DNA of 64,000 nt from Empedobacter sedimenti (lineage in GTDB: Bacteria; Bacteroidota; Bacteroidia; Flavobacteriales; Weeksellaceae), in NCBI RefSeq assembly GCF_030005555.1, contig NZ_JASCQG010000007.1, positions 99,027 to 163,026 of the forward strand, in the 5' to 3' direction. Made by a program: the position numbers and the translations under genes. Below are positions 35,604 to 44,972 of the stretch, one piece after another (position 1 is the first letter of the stretch; every line of letters starts with the position of its first letter). The notes below the pieces were generated by a model. The model did not search any database and was not told where the DNA came from. It saw only the letters and a program-made list of their open reading frames with translations.

Positions 35604-36788
35604 ATGAATTTTTCCGAAATCCATACTAAAATTGAAGAACTAAAGGTTTGTGTACTTATTCCGACTTACAACAATCATAAAACATTGAAGCGTGTGATTG
35701 ACGGAGTTTTGGAGTACACGAATCAAATTATTGTTGTAAATGATGGATCGACGGATTCTACTTCCGAAATTTTAAAAGATTACCACAATCAGTTTACTGT
35801 AGTTGAACTTCCTGAAAATAAAGGAAAAGGAAATGCATTGCGTATTGGTTTTATAACTGCGCGAGAAAAAGGCTACCATTATGCATTGACAATCGATTCG
35901 GATGGTCAACATTTTCCACATGATATTCCAAATTTTATTACAGAATTAGATCAAAAAAATAAACCTGTTTTAATTATTGGAAGTCGTCAAATGGAGCAAG
36001 ATGGAATTCCGAAGAAAAGTAGTTTTGGAAATAAGTTTTCTAATTTTTGGTTTTGGTTCGAGACTGGAATTAAGCTGAATGATACACAATCTGGTTATCG
36101 TTTGTATCCGTTGAAATTTATTCCGAAAAAGTTTTGGACAAATAAATTCGAATTCGAAATCGAGATAATTGTTCGCACAGCTTGGAAAGGAATTGAGGTG
36201 ACCAATATTCCAATTGATATTTTGTACGATCCTAACGAACGCGTATCACATTTTCGTCCATTTCAAGATTTTACAAGAATCAGTATTCTGAATACTTTTC
36301 TAGTTTTTTTGACAATTTTTTACATTAAACCACGTAATTTTTTCTTCAGTTTCAAAAAAAAAAATATACGAACATTCATTAAAGAAGATATCTTAGGAAG
36401 TAATGATAGCAATAAAGTAAAAGCGCTTTCAATTTCTTTGGGAATTTTTCTAGGAATTGCGCCATTTTGGGGCTTTCAAACTTTTTTGTCAATTTTCTTA
36501 GCCTCAATGTTTCGACTAAATAAAGTGATTAGTTTCTTTTGTTCCAACATTAGTATTCCGCCAATGATTCCGATAATTATTTATCTTTCTTTGTTAACTG
36601 ATGGTTTTATTTTGCAAGATAATTTTCATCTGGATTTGAGTTTGGTTTCTTTCGAAATTATCAAAAAAAATCTGCTTCGTTATGTTGTTGGAAGTTTAGT
36701 TTTAGCTACTTTTTGTAGTATTGTTAGTGGAATTGTAAGTTATTTTTTATTAACTTATTTCAGTCAAAAGACAATTAAGAATGCATAA
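35604..36788 (+). CDS. GT2 glycosyltransferase fused to DUF2062 membrane domain
   Basis: A 394-residue fusion. Residues ~10-240 are a family 2 glycosyltransferase (VCVLIPTYNNHKTL, VVNDGSTDST, LTIDSDGQH with the DxD-like metal site). Residues ~255-390 are DUF2062 with several membrane helices (SLGIFLGIAPFWGFQTFLS). Such fusions are regular members of aryl-polyene and flexirubin operons; the sugar and acceptor are unknown. It overlaps the MMPL gene by eight bases. Confidence 0.88.
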   Translation: MNFSEIHTKIEELKVCVLIPTYNNHKTLKRVIDGVLEYTNQIIVVNDGSTDSTSEILKDYHNQFTVVELPENKGKGNALRIGFITAREKGYHYALTIDSDGQHFPHDIPNFITELDQKNKPVLIIGSRQMEQDGIPKKSSFGNKFSNFWFWFETGIKLNDTQSGYRLYPLKFIPKKFWTNKFEFEIEIIVRTAWKGIEVTNIPIDILYDPNERVSHFRPFQDFTRISILNTFLVFLTIFYIKPRNFFFSFKKKNIRTFIKEDILGSNDSNKVKALSISLGIFLGIAPFWGFQTFLSIFLASMFRLNKVISFFCSNISIPPMIPIIIYLSLLTDGFILQDNFHLDLSLVSFEIIKKNLLRYVVGSLVLATFCSIVSGIVSYFLLTYFSQKTIKNA

Positions 36789-39700
36789 ATTTTTCTACAA
36801 CATATTTCTAAAAATAAGAGCGAATAGATGGTTGAGTGTATTGTTTTTTGTACTCTTTTTAGTTGGTTGTGCTTTTTTTGCAAATCGATTAAAATTTGAG
36901 GAAGATATTACGCGAATCATTCCGAAAGATGAGAAAAATGATGCAATGACAAAGGTTATTGCGCAATTAAAATTTACGGATAAAGTTGCGGTGATTATCG
37001 AAAAAGAAAAAGCTGGAACATTGGATGATATGACGGCTCAGGCAACTGATTTTTTAGATAGTATTCAACCGTTAAATAACTATTATAATGATATTCAAGG
37101 GCAATATGATTTAGATAATTTTGCTTCAACTTTTGATTTTGTTCATCAAAATTTACCGCTTTTTTTAGAGAAAGAAGATTATAACACGTTAGAGCAAAAA
37201 TTGTCTGAAGATTCGATAGCTTCTATTGTTGAAAGTAATTACAAAAGCTTGATTACCCCAACTGGAATTGTTTCGAAAGAGTTTATGTTGAAAGATCCGC
37301 TTGGATTGACTTTTGTTGCGTTAAATCGATTAAAAGAAAAGAATTTGACGGATGATTTTGAGGTTTACAATGGGTTTATTGTAACGAAAGATCATTCGAA
37401 ATTATTTCTTTTTATCAATCCTAAATTTTCAGGAAGTGAAACTGAACATAATACCAAATTTGTCAATCGATTAGGAGAAATCCAACAACATTTAAATCCT
37501 GAATATAGCGGAAAATCAACATTAAGTTATTTCGGTTCAAGCTTTATTGCAGTTGCGAATGCAAAGCAAATTAAACAAGATATTATAACAACCGTTTTGA
37601 TTTCGATGATTACATTAATGGTCATTTTAATGGTTTTTTATCGAAAAATTTACATTCCAATAATTATTTTTATTCCCTCCGTTTTTGGTTTTTTCTTTGC
37701 TTTGGCACTTTTGTATTTTATTCAAGGTACAATTTCTGCAATTTCATTAAGTATTGGAGCAGTTTTATTAGGAATAACAATTGATTATTCGCTGCATATC
37801 ATGACGCATTATAAGCACAATAGTGATTCAAAGACTTTATTTAAAGAGATTACAAAACCGCTTATCATGAGCTGTACAACTACAGCGATTGCATTTTTGT
37901 GTTTACTTTTTGTGAAATCGGATGTGTTGAAAGATTTAGGGATTTTTGCTGGAATAACAGTTATTGTTTCTGGTGTTTTTTCTTTATTGATTATTCCACA
38001 TTTGTATCATCCAAAACAAGATGCTGTTGAAAATAATTCTTCAATAATAGAGAAGTTAGCATTCTTTTCATTTCATAATAACAAGATATTGATTGGTGCT
38101 TGTGTTCTTTTAATTATTGTGAGTTGTTTTACGTTTAATAATGTCAATTTTGATAAAGATTTATCTAAATTAAACTATGTTCCAACCGATCAAAAAATAG
38201 CGGAACAAAAGTTAGAAACTTCTTCAAATTCTATCTCAAAATCGTTGTATGTAGTCAATTATGGAAACAATGTAGAAGATGTTTTAAATCAAAATATAGC
38301 GTTAACAAATAAGTTGCAAAAAGCAGAAGGTAAGGATGAGATTTTAAGTTATAATTCCATTCAATCGTTGGTTTTACCAATTTCAGTTCAACAAGAAAAA
38401 ATAAAGGATTGGGAAGATTTTTGGAATTCTGAAAAAGTGAATTTTGTGAAGAATGAATTTATCAAGGACGGAAAACAATATGGTTTTAAAGAAGAAATTT
38501 ATAATCAATTTTTTTCAATTTTTGATAAAGCATATAAGCCTCTAAAATTAGAAAATTATCGCTCATTTAATCCGTCGCTTTTTGAAGAATTTGTTTCGCA
38601 AAAAAATGGTTTTTATACGATTTCGACTTTAGTAAAATTAAAGGAAGAAAGCCGAGAAAACTTCATCAAACAATATCATAATAAAGAAACAATTGTAATT
38701 GATCGAAAACAGTTAAACGAAAACTTTTTAGGAAATTTAGTTACTGATTTTAATAATCTTGTCAATTACTCATTTATTGCTGTTTTATTGATATTGTGGT
38801 ATTTCTTTCGACGTATCGAATTGATGATTATAAGCGCGATTCCTATTGCGTTATCGGGCTTGGTTACAGCTGGATTAATGGGGCTTTTTGATATTAAATT
38901 CAATATTTTTAGTAGTATTGTTTGTACATTAGTTTTTGGTCATGGAGTAGATTTTAGTATTTTTATGACGAGTGCTTTACAAAAAGAATATACGACTGGA
39001 AAAGATGAAATGCCTACTTATCGCACCTCGATTTTGTTAGCAGTTATCACGACAATTTTAGCGATCGGAGCGTTAATTTTTGCCAAACATCCAGCGCTAA
39101 AATCAATCGCATCAGTTTCGTTGGTTGGAGTTGTAGCAGCGTTAGTGATTACATTTATTTTCTACCCAATTTTATTTCGATTTTTTATTTCGAATCGTCC
39201 TAAAAAAGGTAGATCTCCTATGACGTTGTGGTTAGCTATTCAAAGTGGAATTTTCTTCATTTATTTTGGATTATTTGGTACGGTAACTTCATTAATTCTT
39301 CGGTTTTTGATGATTATTTTACCAATTTCGAAAGAGAAAAAATATAATCTTTTTGGGTGGGGAATGTCAACTTTCATGAAATCAGTGTTGATGTTGAAAC
39401 CAACTGTTGCTAAGAAGATTATTAATCCATATCAAGAAGATTTTAAGCAACAGTCAATCATAATTGCGAATCACACTTCGTTTTTGGATACGTTGGCGAT
39501 TGGTATGTGTACGCCTAAAATTGTTTTTTTGGTGAATGATTGGGTTTATAAATCGCCAATTTTTGGTCGTGCTGTAAAAATGGCTGGCTTTTATCCCGTT
39601 TCAAATGGTGTTGAAGATAATTTGGAAGAAATTAAAACCAGAATTGGAAGTGAGTTTTCTTTGATGATTTTCCCTGAAGGGACGCGCTCTAAAACGAATA

Positions 39701-40440
39701 ATATCAATCGTTTTCACAAAGGTGCATTTTATTTAGCAGAAAAGTTAAAACTTGATATTTTACCAATTTATATTCATGGAAATTCTGAGATTATTCCAAA
39801 AGGAGATTTTTTAATTTCTGATGGTCATATTTATTCTATAATAGGAAAAAGAATTGCTTGGAATGATGAAAATTATGGTTTGACTTATTCTGAAAGAACG
39901 AAAAAAATTAGTAGAGAATATAAGGCTAAATTTCAAGAAATAAGAGATGAATATGAGGATGAAAATTATTGGAAACAGAAATTATTTTTAAGTTTTTTAT
40001 ATAAAGAATCTGAAATTATTCAAGTTGTAAAACAAGATTTTAATTCAAATAAATCTATTTATCATCAATTAAATAATGCATTTTCAAAAGATGAAAAAAT
40101 TGTTCATTTTTCTAATGATTACGGACAAATAGACTTTTTGTTATTGATGCAACAAGCTAATCGAAGAATAATTTCGGTTGTGGAAGATGAAGAAAAACGA
40201 GAGATTTCAGCCACTAATTATATTACAAAAATACGTTCGTTAGAATATCGTTCTAAATTTGATACTTTTGAAGAATATCAAACACTTTTTATTTCAACTA
40301 AAATAGAAGATATTTATCAAGAAACGATCAACCAATTCGAGAGAATTGTCGTTCTGAAAAATAGAAATATTAACGAATTACTTTTTTCACATTTTGTCCA
40401 ACAAATAGAAACAGATGAATACATTGTCTACACAAAATAA
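36781..40440 (+). CDS. MMPL/RND-type exporter fused to PlsC-type acyltransferase and a C-terminal Rossmann-like domain
   Basis: A 1219-residue protein. Residues ~1-800 are two MMPL repeats, each with a large periplasmic loop and a bundle of membrane helices. Residues ~880-1060 are a PlsC acyltransferase (HTSFLD, HxxxxD at about 898, and FPEGTRS at about 963). The last ~150 residues resemble a degenerate methyltransferase-like fold (VVEDEEKREI, ERIVVLKN). MMPL proteins export lipids, so this one may move the polyene lipid across the inner membrane and acylate it. It overlaps the next gene by 26 bases. Confidence 0.85.
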   Translation: MHKFFYNIFLKIRANRWLSVLFFVLFLVGCAFFANRLKFEEDITRIIPKDEKNDAMTKVIAQLKFTDKVAVIIEKEKAGTLDDMTAQATDFLDSIQPLNNYYNDIQGQYDLDNFASTFDFVHQNLPLFLEKEDYNTLEQKLSEDSIASIVESNYKSLITPTGIVSKEFMLKDPLGLTFVALNRLKEKNLTDDFEVYNGFIVTKDHSKLFLFINPKFSGSETEHNTKFVNRLGEIQQHLNPEYSGKSTLSYFGSSFIAVANAKQIKQDIITTVLISMITLMVILMVFYRKIYIPIIIFIPSVFGFFFALALLYFIQGTISAISLSIGAVLLGITIDYSLHIMTHYKHNSDSKTLFKEITKPLIMSCTTTAIAFLCLLFVKSDVLKDLGIFAGITVIVSGVFSLLIIPHLYHPKQDAVENNSSIIEKLAFFSFHNNKILIGACVLLIIVSCFTFNNVNFDKDLSKLNYVPTDQKIAEQKLETSSNSISKSLYVVNYGNNVEDVLNQNIALTNKLQKAEGKDEILSYNSIQSLVLPISVQQEKIKDWEDFWNSEKVNFVKNEFIKDGKQYGFKEEIYNQFFSIFDKAYKPLKLENYRSFNPSLFEEFVSQKNGFYTISTLVKLKEESRENFIKQYHNKETIVIDRKQLNENFLGNLVTDFNNLVNYSFIAVLLILWYFFRRIELMIISAIPIALSGLVTAGLMGLFDIKFNIFSSIVCTLVFGHGVDFSIFMTSALQKEYTTGKDEMPTYRTSILLAVITTILAIGALIFAKHPALKSIASVSLVGVVAALVITFIFYPILFRFFISNRPKKGRSPMTLWLAIQSGIFFIYFGLFGTVTSLILRFLMIILPISKEKKYNLFGWGMSTFMKSVLMLKPTVAKKIINPYQEDFKQQSIIIANHTSFLDTLAIGMCTPKIVFLVNDWVYKSPIFGRAVKMAGFYPVSNGVEDNLEEIKTRIGSEFSLMIFPEGTRSKTNNINRFHKGAFYLAEKLKLDILPIYIHGNSEIIPKGDFLISDGHIYSIIGKRIAWNDENYGLTYSERTKKISREYKAKFQEIRDEYEDENYWKQKLFLSFLYKESEIIQVVKQDFNSNKSIYHQLNNAFSKDEKIVHFSNDYGQIDFLLLMQQANRRIISVVEDEEKREISATNYITKIRSLEYRSKFDTFEEYQTLFISTKIEDIYQETINQFERIVVLKNRNINELLFSHFVQQIETDEYIVYTK

Positions 40441-41986
40441 TCTATCACAAAAGTACGATGTTGTCGTAATTGGAAGCGGGTTAGGCGGACTTGTTTCAGC
40501 TGTTATTTTGGCAAAAGAAGGTAAAAAAGTATTGGTTTTAGAAAAAAACAATCAATACGGAGGAAATTTGCAAACTTTTGTTCGTGACAAAACAATTTTT
40601 GATACAGGTGTTCATTATATTGGTGGGCTAGCTAAGGGACAAAATCTTTATAATTATTTTTCTTATTTGGATATTGCAGACCAATTGAAGTTAATAAAAA
40701 TGGATATGGATGGGTTTGATATCATTTCTTTTGATGATGACGAAAATGAATATCCAATAGCGCAAACATATCAAAACTTTGTAGATCAGTTAGCTGTTTT
40801 TTTTCCTGAAGAACGTGAGAATCTAAAGCTTTACGGAGAAAAAATAGAAGATTTATGTGATAAATTTCCAATGTATAACCTAAATATTGGAACTTTTGCT
40901 GATGAAGAAAATTTTTTATCAATAAACGCTAAAGAGTTTATTGATTCTATTTTTACTAACGAGCGATTGAAAGCAGTTTTGGTCGGAAATAATTTTTTGT
41001 ATGTAGGCGAATCTCAAAAAACACCACTTTATATACATGCTTTGTCTATTAACTCGTATATACATTCTGCTTGGCGTTGTATAAATGGAGGAAGTCAGAT
41101 TAGTAAATTATTGATTAAGCAAATCAAAAAATACAATGGTAAGGTAGAAAAATACCAAGAAATTGACTCTTTTATTTTGAATGATCAAGAAGTTGTTGTT
41201 GGTTGCCAAGCTAAAAATGGACGTCAATTTTTTGGAGACTTATTTATTTCGAACATTGATATCAAGAAAACGATTGATATGTTGGGAGAAAGTAAATTTG
41301 GTAAACCATTTTCACGCCGTGTTAAAAGCTTAGAAGTTTCTCCTTCCGTTTTTACTGTTTATGTATCTTTTAAACCACAAAGTTTTCCTTATATTAATCA
41401 CAATTGTTATCATTTTAATTCAATTGACGATGTTTGGGATACTTTTGAGAAGAAAACAGATGATTGGCCTAATACTTATGTTTTGACTTTTAGTTGTGAT
41501 GCAAAAAATCAAAATTTCTCTGATGGAATGACCATCATGACTTACATGAAATATGAGGAAGTAGAGCAGTGGGAAAAAACATTTAATGTAGAAACGAACG
41601 ATAATAAGGGGAATAGAGGAGAAGCTTATGAAGATTTTAAACAGTTAAAAACAAATTTGATTTTGGATAAAGTTGAGAAAAAGTTTCCTGGAATTAAGGA
41701 TTCTATTCAATCAATTTATACTTCTTCGCCTTTATCCTATCGTGATTTTATTGGATCTGAAAAAGGTAATCTCTATGGTTATCTTAAAGATAGTAATCAT
41801 CCAATGAAAACATTTATTTCACCTCGTTCAAAAGTTAAGAATGTTTTTTTTACTGGTCAAAATGTTCGTGTACATGGTATTTTAGGTGTTACAGTTGGTG
41901 CTTTTGTAACATGTTCTGAAATTCTTGGAGCTGAGTATTTGATGAATAAAGTTCATAAAGAAATAAACTCTAAACTTGATGAGTAA
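40415..41986 (+). CDS. Phytoene-desaturase-like FAD oxidoreductase
   Basis: A 523-residue amine-oxidase/phytoene-dehydrogenase-type flavoprotein. It has the N-terminal VVVIGSGLGGLVSAVILA Rossmann loop, LEKNNQYGGNLQTF, and a C-terminal FTGQNVRVHGILGVTVGAF that closes over FAD. Relatives act on polyenes (desaturases, isomerases, retinol saturases). A desaturation or isomerisation step on the pigment polyene is plausible. Both ends overlap neighbours (26 and 8 bases). Confidence 0.87.
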   Translation: MNTLSTQNNLSQKYDVVVIGSGLGGLVSAVILAKEGKKVLVLEKNNQYGGNLQTFVRDKTIFDTGVHYIGGLAKGQNLYNYFSYLDIADQLKLIKMDMDGFDIISFDDDENEYPIAQTYQNFVDQLAVFFPEERENLKLYGEKIEDLCDKFPMYNLNIGTFADEENFLSINAKEFIDSIFTNERLKAVLVGNNFLYVGESQKTPLYIHALSINSYIHSAWRCINGGSQISKLLIKQIKKYNGKVEKYQEIDSFILNDQEVVVGCQAKNGRQFFGDLFISNIDIKKTIDMLGESKFGKPFSRRVKSLEVSPSVFTVYVSFKPQSFPYINHNCYHFNSIDDVWDTFEKKTDDWPNTYVLTFSCDAKNQNFSDGMTIMTYMKYEEVEQWEKTFNVETNDNKGNRGEAYEDFKQLKTNLILDKVEKKFPGIKDSIQSIYTSSPLSYRDFIGSEKGNLYGYLKDSNHPMKTFISPRSKVKNVFFTGQNVRVHGILGVTVGAFVTCSEILGAEYLMNKVHKEINSKLDE

Positions 41987-43639
41987 AAGTTTTTATATTT
42001 TATTTTTTATCTGTCTTTTAGCTTCTTGCGGCGTTCGTAGGAGCTTAAATGATAGACCAAATATAGAAGGTTATAACTCTCAACTTTATGTTCGCAACCA
42101 AGTCAATGATTCACTTTTTTATATTGGGAATAATTTTTTAAAGAAAAATAAAACGCAGAATTGGGAGCTTTTTGTTTCAGGAGATCCGTTAGAAATTGGT
42201 CAAAAAACAGGCGTTTTAACTAAAGAACTTTATGAATTTCAAGAGAGGTCTTTTATGAATTTGATTGATGATTTCATTCCTTCAAATAGACGTAAAAAAT
42301 ACTTATTTAAACTTTTAAAATATTATAATAGAGATTTACATCAATACATTAATAATGAATATAAAGCTGAGATTTTAGGATTATCGCAATCAGCTACAAA
42401 CCGTTATGATTCGTTGATGGATAAATACAATCGAAATCTTTTTTTACATGGAGCACACGATATTGGACATGCAATGCATGATTTGATGTTAGTTGGTTGT
42501 TCGTCTTTAGCTGTTTGGGATAATAAATCTGAAGATGGAGGATTATTAATAGGTAGAAATTTTGATTTTTATGCGAATGATGATTTTGCTAAAAATAAAA
42601 TCGTTTCGTTTGTTCAACCAAATTCTGGTTATCCATATATGTCGGTGACTTGGGGCGGTATGATTGGTGTTTCGTCCGGAATGAATTTAGAAGGGCTTAC
42701 AGTTACGATAAATGCAGGGAAATCTTCAATTCCATTGAAAGCAAAAACGCCAATATCTCTTGTTGCATTAGAGATTTTGCAATATGCATCAACAATAGAA
42801 GAAGCGATAGAAATAGCAAAAACTAAAAAAGTTTTTGTTTCAGAAAGCATTATGGTTGGTAGTAGTAAAGATCATCGTGCGATTTTGATTGAGATTTCAC
42901 CCAAAAAGTTTGGAGTTTATGAGGTTCAAAATCAACCTTATTTAGTCTGTACTAATCATTTTCAGAGTGATATTATTTAGATGATAAACGAAATGATAAA
43001 CAAAAATTAGAAAGTCATTCGGTTTACCGTTTCGATAAAATTGAAGAACATCTTTCAAACAAAAATCAGCTCAATCCAACTAAAATGGTTGAGATTCTAC
43101 GAGATACAAATGGTCTTAAAAACAAAAAATTAGGTTACGGAAACGAGAAAGCTCTCAATCAATTATTGGCGCATCACGCAGTTGTTTTTCAACCAGATAA
43201 ACGATTAGTTTGGGTTTCTTCAAATCCATATCAATTGGGAGAATTTACAGCTTATGATTTGAATAAAATTTTTAAAGATTCTATTTCAGATTATACATTG
43301 AATGTTGATAGTTTGAAAATTGAGAAAGATCAATTTTTGTTTTCAAAGGATTACTCTAATTATGAGGAATATCGTAACCAAAATCTGTTAATTTCGCAAT
43401 TTGTAAAAGAAAAGAAAGTGGTTGATACAGATTTAATTAATCGTTTTATTCTGACTAATTCTGATTATTGGAAAACGTATGATCTGGTTGGTGATTATTA
43501 TTTTCAACAAAAAGATTATCTACAAGCGAGTAAATATTTTAAATTAGCCTTAACAAAGGAAATCACAACAATTCCTGATCAAAATAATATAGAGAAAAAG
43601 CTATCAAAATGTGTTCGCAAAATAGCCAAACATCGATAG
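41979..43639 (+). pseudogene. C45-family acyltransferase/hydrolase lipoprotein, interrupted by a one-base frameshift
   Basis: A lipoprotein (LASC) related to acyl-CoA:6-aminopenicillanate acyltransferase. The self-processing nucleophile is probably the Cys in LVGCSSLAVW near residue 174, followed by GRNFDFY and WGGMIGVSSGMN. The first frame stops at 42980, but the next base register continues the same protein from about 42974 (YLDDKRNDKQKLESHS) to 43639. One extra T in ATTATTT at 42972-42978 would restore S-D-I-Y-L-D-D and give about 554 residues. It may be a real mutation or a sequencing error. It overlaps the CoA-ligase gene by 31 bases. The family may esterify the polyene. Confidence 0.82.
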
Positions 43640-44916
43640 AAGAGCTTTCAATAAAAGAAATTGAAGCTTTTCAGAATCAAAAACTGCAATTACAATTAGA
43701 ATATCTAGCCGAACATTCAGCTTTTTATCAACGTATGTTTTCTCAACATAATATTGATTGGAAAACTATAACATCAGTAAAAGATTTAGGATTAGTTCCT
43801 GTAACAACGAAGAATGATTTACAACAATATAATCACGATTTCTTGTGTGTTCCACAAACAGAAATTATTGATTATTCTACAACTTCTGGTACGTTAGGAG
43901 ATCCAGTTACATTTGGTTTAACGGATAAAGATTTGGATCGGTTAGCAACAAATGAAATGAATTCTTTTCAACGAATTGGTGTGCAAAAAGGTGATGTAGT
44001 ACAATTGATGACTACTATTGATCGTCGTTTTATGGCTGGTTTGGCGTATTTTCTTGGTTTGAGAAAAATAGGTGCGGGCGTTATTCGTATTGGTGCTGGT
44101 GTTCCTCAATTGCAATGGGATTCAATTCTAAAATATCAACCCAAATATTTGGTTGCTGTTCCTTCTTTTTTGCTTAAAATGTTAGATTACGCAGAAAAAA
44201 ATAACATCGATTATCAAAATTCATCTGTAAAAGCGGTTTTATGCATTGGTGAATCGTTGCGTGATAAAGAGTTGAATTCATCTTTGTTAACGCAAAAAAT
44301 AAATTCGAAATGGGATATTCAACTTTTTTCGACTTATGCTTCAACCGAGATGGGAACAGCGTTTACAGAGTGTGATGAATCGGTAGGAGGACATCATCAG
44401 CCAGATTTGATTATCACAGAAATTTTAGATGAGAATAATGAAGTTGTAGAAGATGGCGAATTAGGTGAATTGACGATTACAACTTTGGGAATAGAAGGAA
44501 TGCCTTTATTGCGTTTCAAAACAGGTGATTTGTTGCGAAAACATTCTGGTAAATGTAAATGTGGAAGTAATTCATATCGATTAGGACCAGTTGAAGGTAG
44601 AAAACAACATATGATAAAGTATAAAGGGACAACTTTATATCCGCCAGCTTTACATGATATTTTGAATCATTTTGATGAAATCAAATTACATTTAATTGAA
44701 ATTTATTCGAACGAATTTGGAACAGATGAAATCTTAATTCGATTAGTTTCTACAGATGAAACAGATGATTTTTTAGCCAAAATAAAAGATTATTTCAGAG
44801 CAAAATTACGCGTAACACCATCGATTAAATTTGAAACTTTCGAAGAATTACAACCAATCGTTTTCAAACCAGAGAGTAGAAAACCAATTACGTTTATTGA
44901 TTATAGAGAAAGTTAA
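43609..44916 (+). CDS. PaaK-like aryl-CoA/adenylate-forming ligase
   Basis: A 435-residue protein of the phenylacetate-CoA ligase branch. It has the P-loop YSTTSGTLGDPVTFG, STYASTEMG, LRFKTGDLL with Asp, and a C-terminal lid domain with GRKQHMIKYKGTTLYP. It is the last gene of the pigment operon and probably activates 4-coumarate (product of the first gene) or a polyene acid as adenylate or thioester for loading on an ACP or CoA. Substrate is inferred. A terminator follows after 14 bases. Confidence 0.88.
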   Translation: MCSQNSQTSIEELSIKEIEAFQNQKLQLQLEYLAEHSAFYQRMFSQHNIDWKTITSVKDLGLVPVTTKNDLQQYNHDFLCVPQTEIIDYSTTSGTLGDPVTFGLTDKDLDRLATNEMNSFQRIGVQKGDVVQLMTTIDRRFMAGLAYFLGLRKIGAGVIRIGAGVPQLQWDSILKYQPKYLVAVPSFLLKMLDYAEKNNIDYQNSSVKAVLCIGESLRDKELNSSLLTQKINSKWDIQLFSTYASTEMGTAFTECDESVGGHHQPDLIITEILDENNEVVEDGELGELTITTLGIEGMPLLRFKTGDLLRKHSGKCKCGSNSYRLGPVEGRKQHMIKYKGTTLYPPALHDILNHFDEIKLHLIEIYSNEFGTDEILIRLVSTDETDDFLAKIKDYFRAKLRVTPSIKFETFEELQPIVFKPESRKPITFIDYRES

Positions 44917-44929
44917 TATAAGAAATAAT

Positions 44930-44957
44930 AAAAAGTCCACTGAAAAGTGGACTTTTT
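44930..44957. terminator. Terminator at the end of the pigment operon (bidirectional)
   Basis: AAAAGTCCACT / AGTGGACTTTT with a GAAA loop and T-run. It can also serve the converging M28 peptidase gene. Confidence 0.9.
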
Positions 44958-44972
44958 GTTTGATAAAATATC

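Noticed and set aside
42974..42990. Programmed ribosomal frameshift in the C45 gene
   Set aside because: No standard slippery heptamer with downstream hairpin is visible; a one-base deletion or sequencing error explains the shift more simply.
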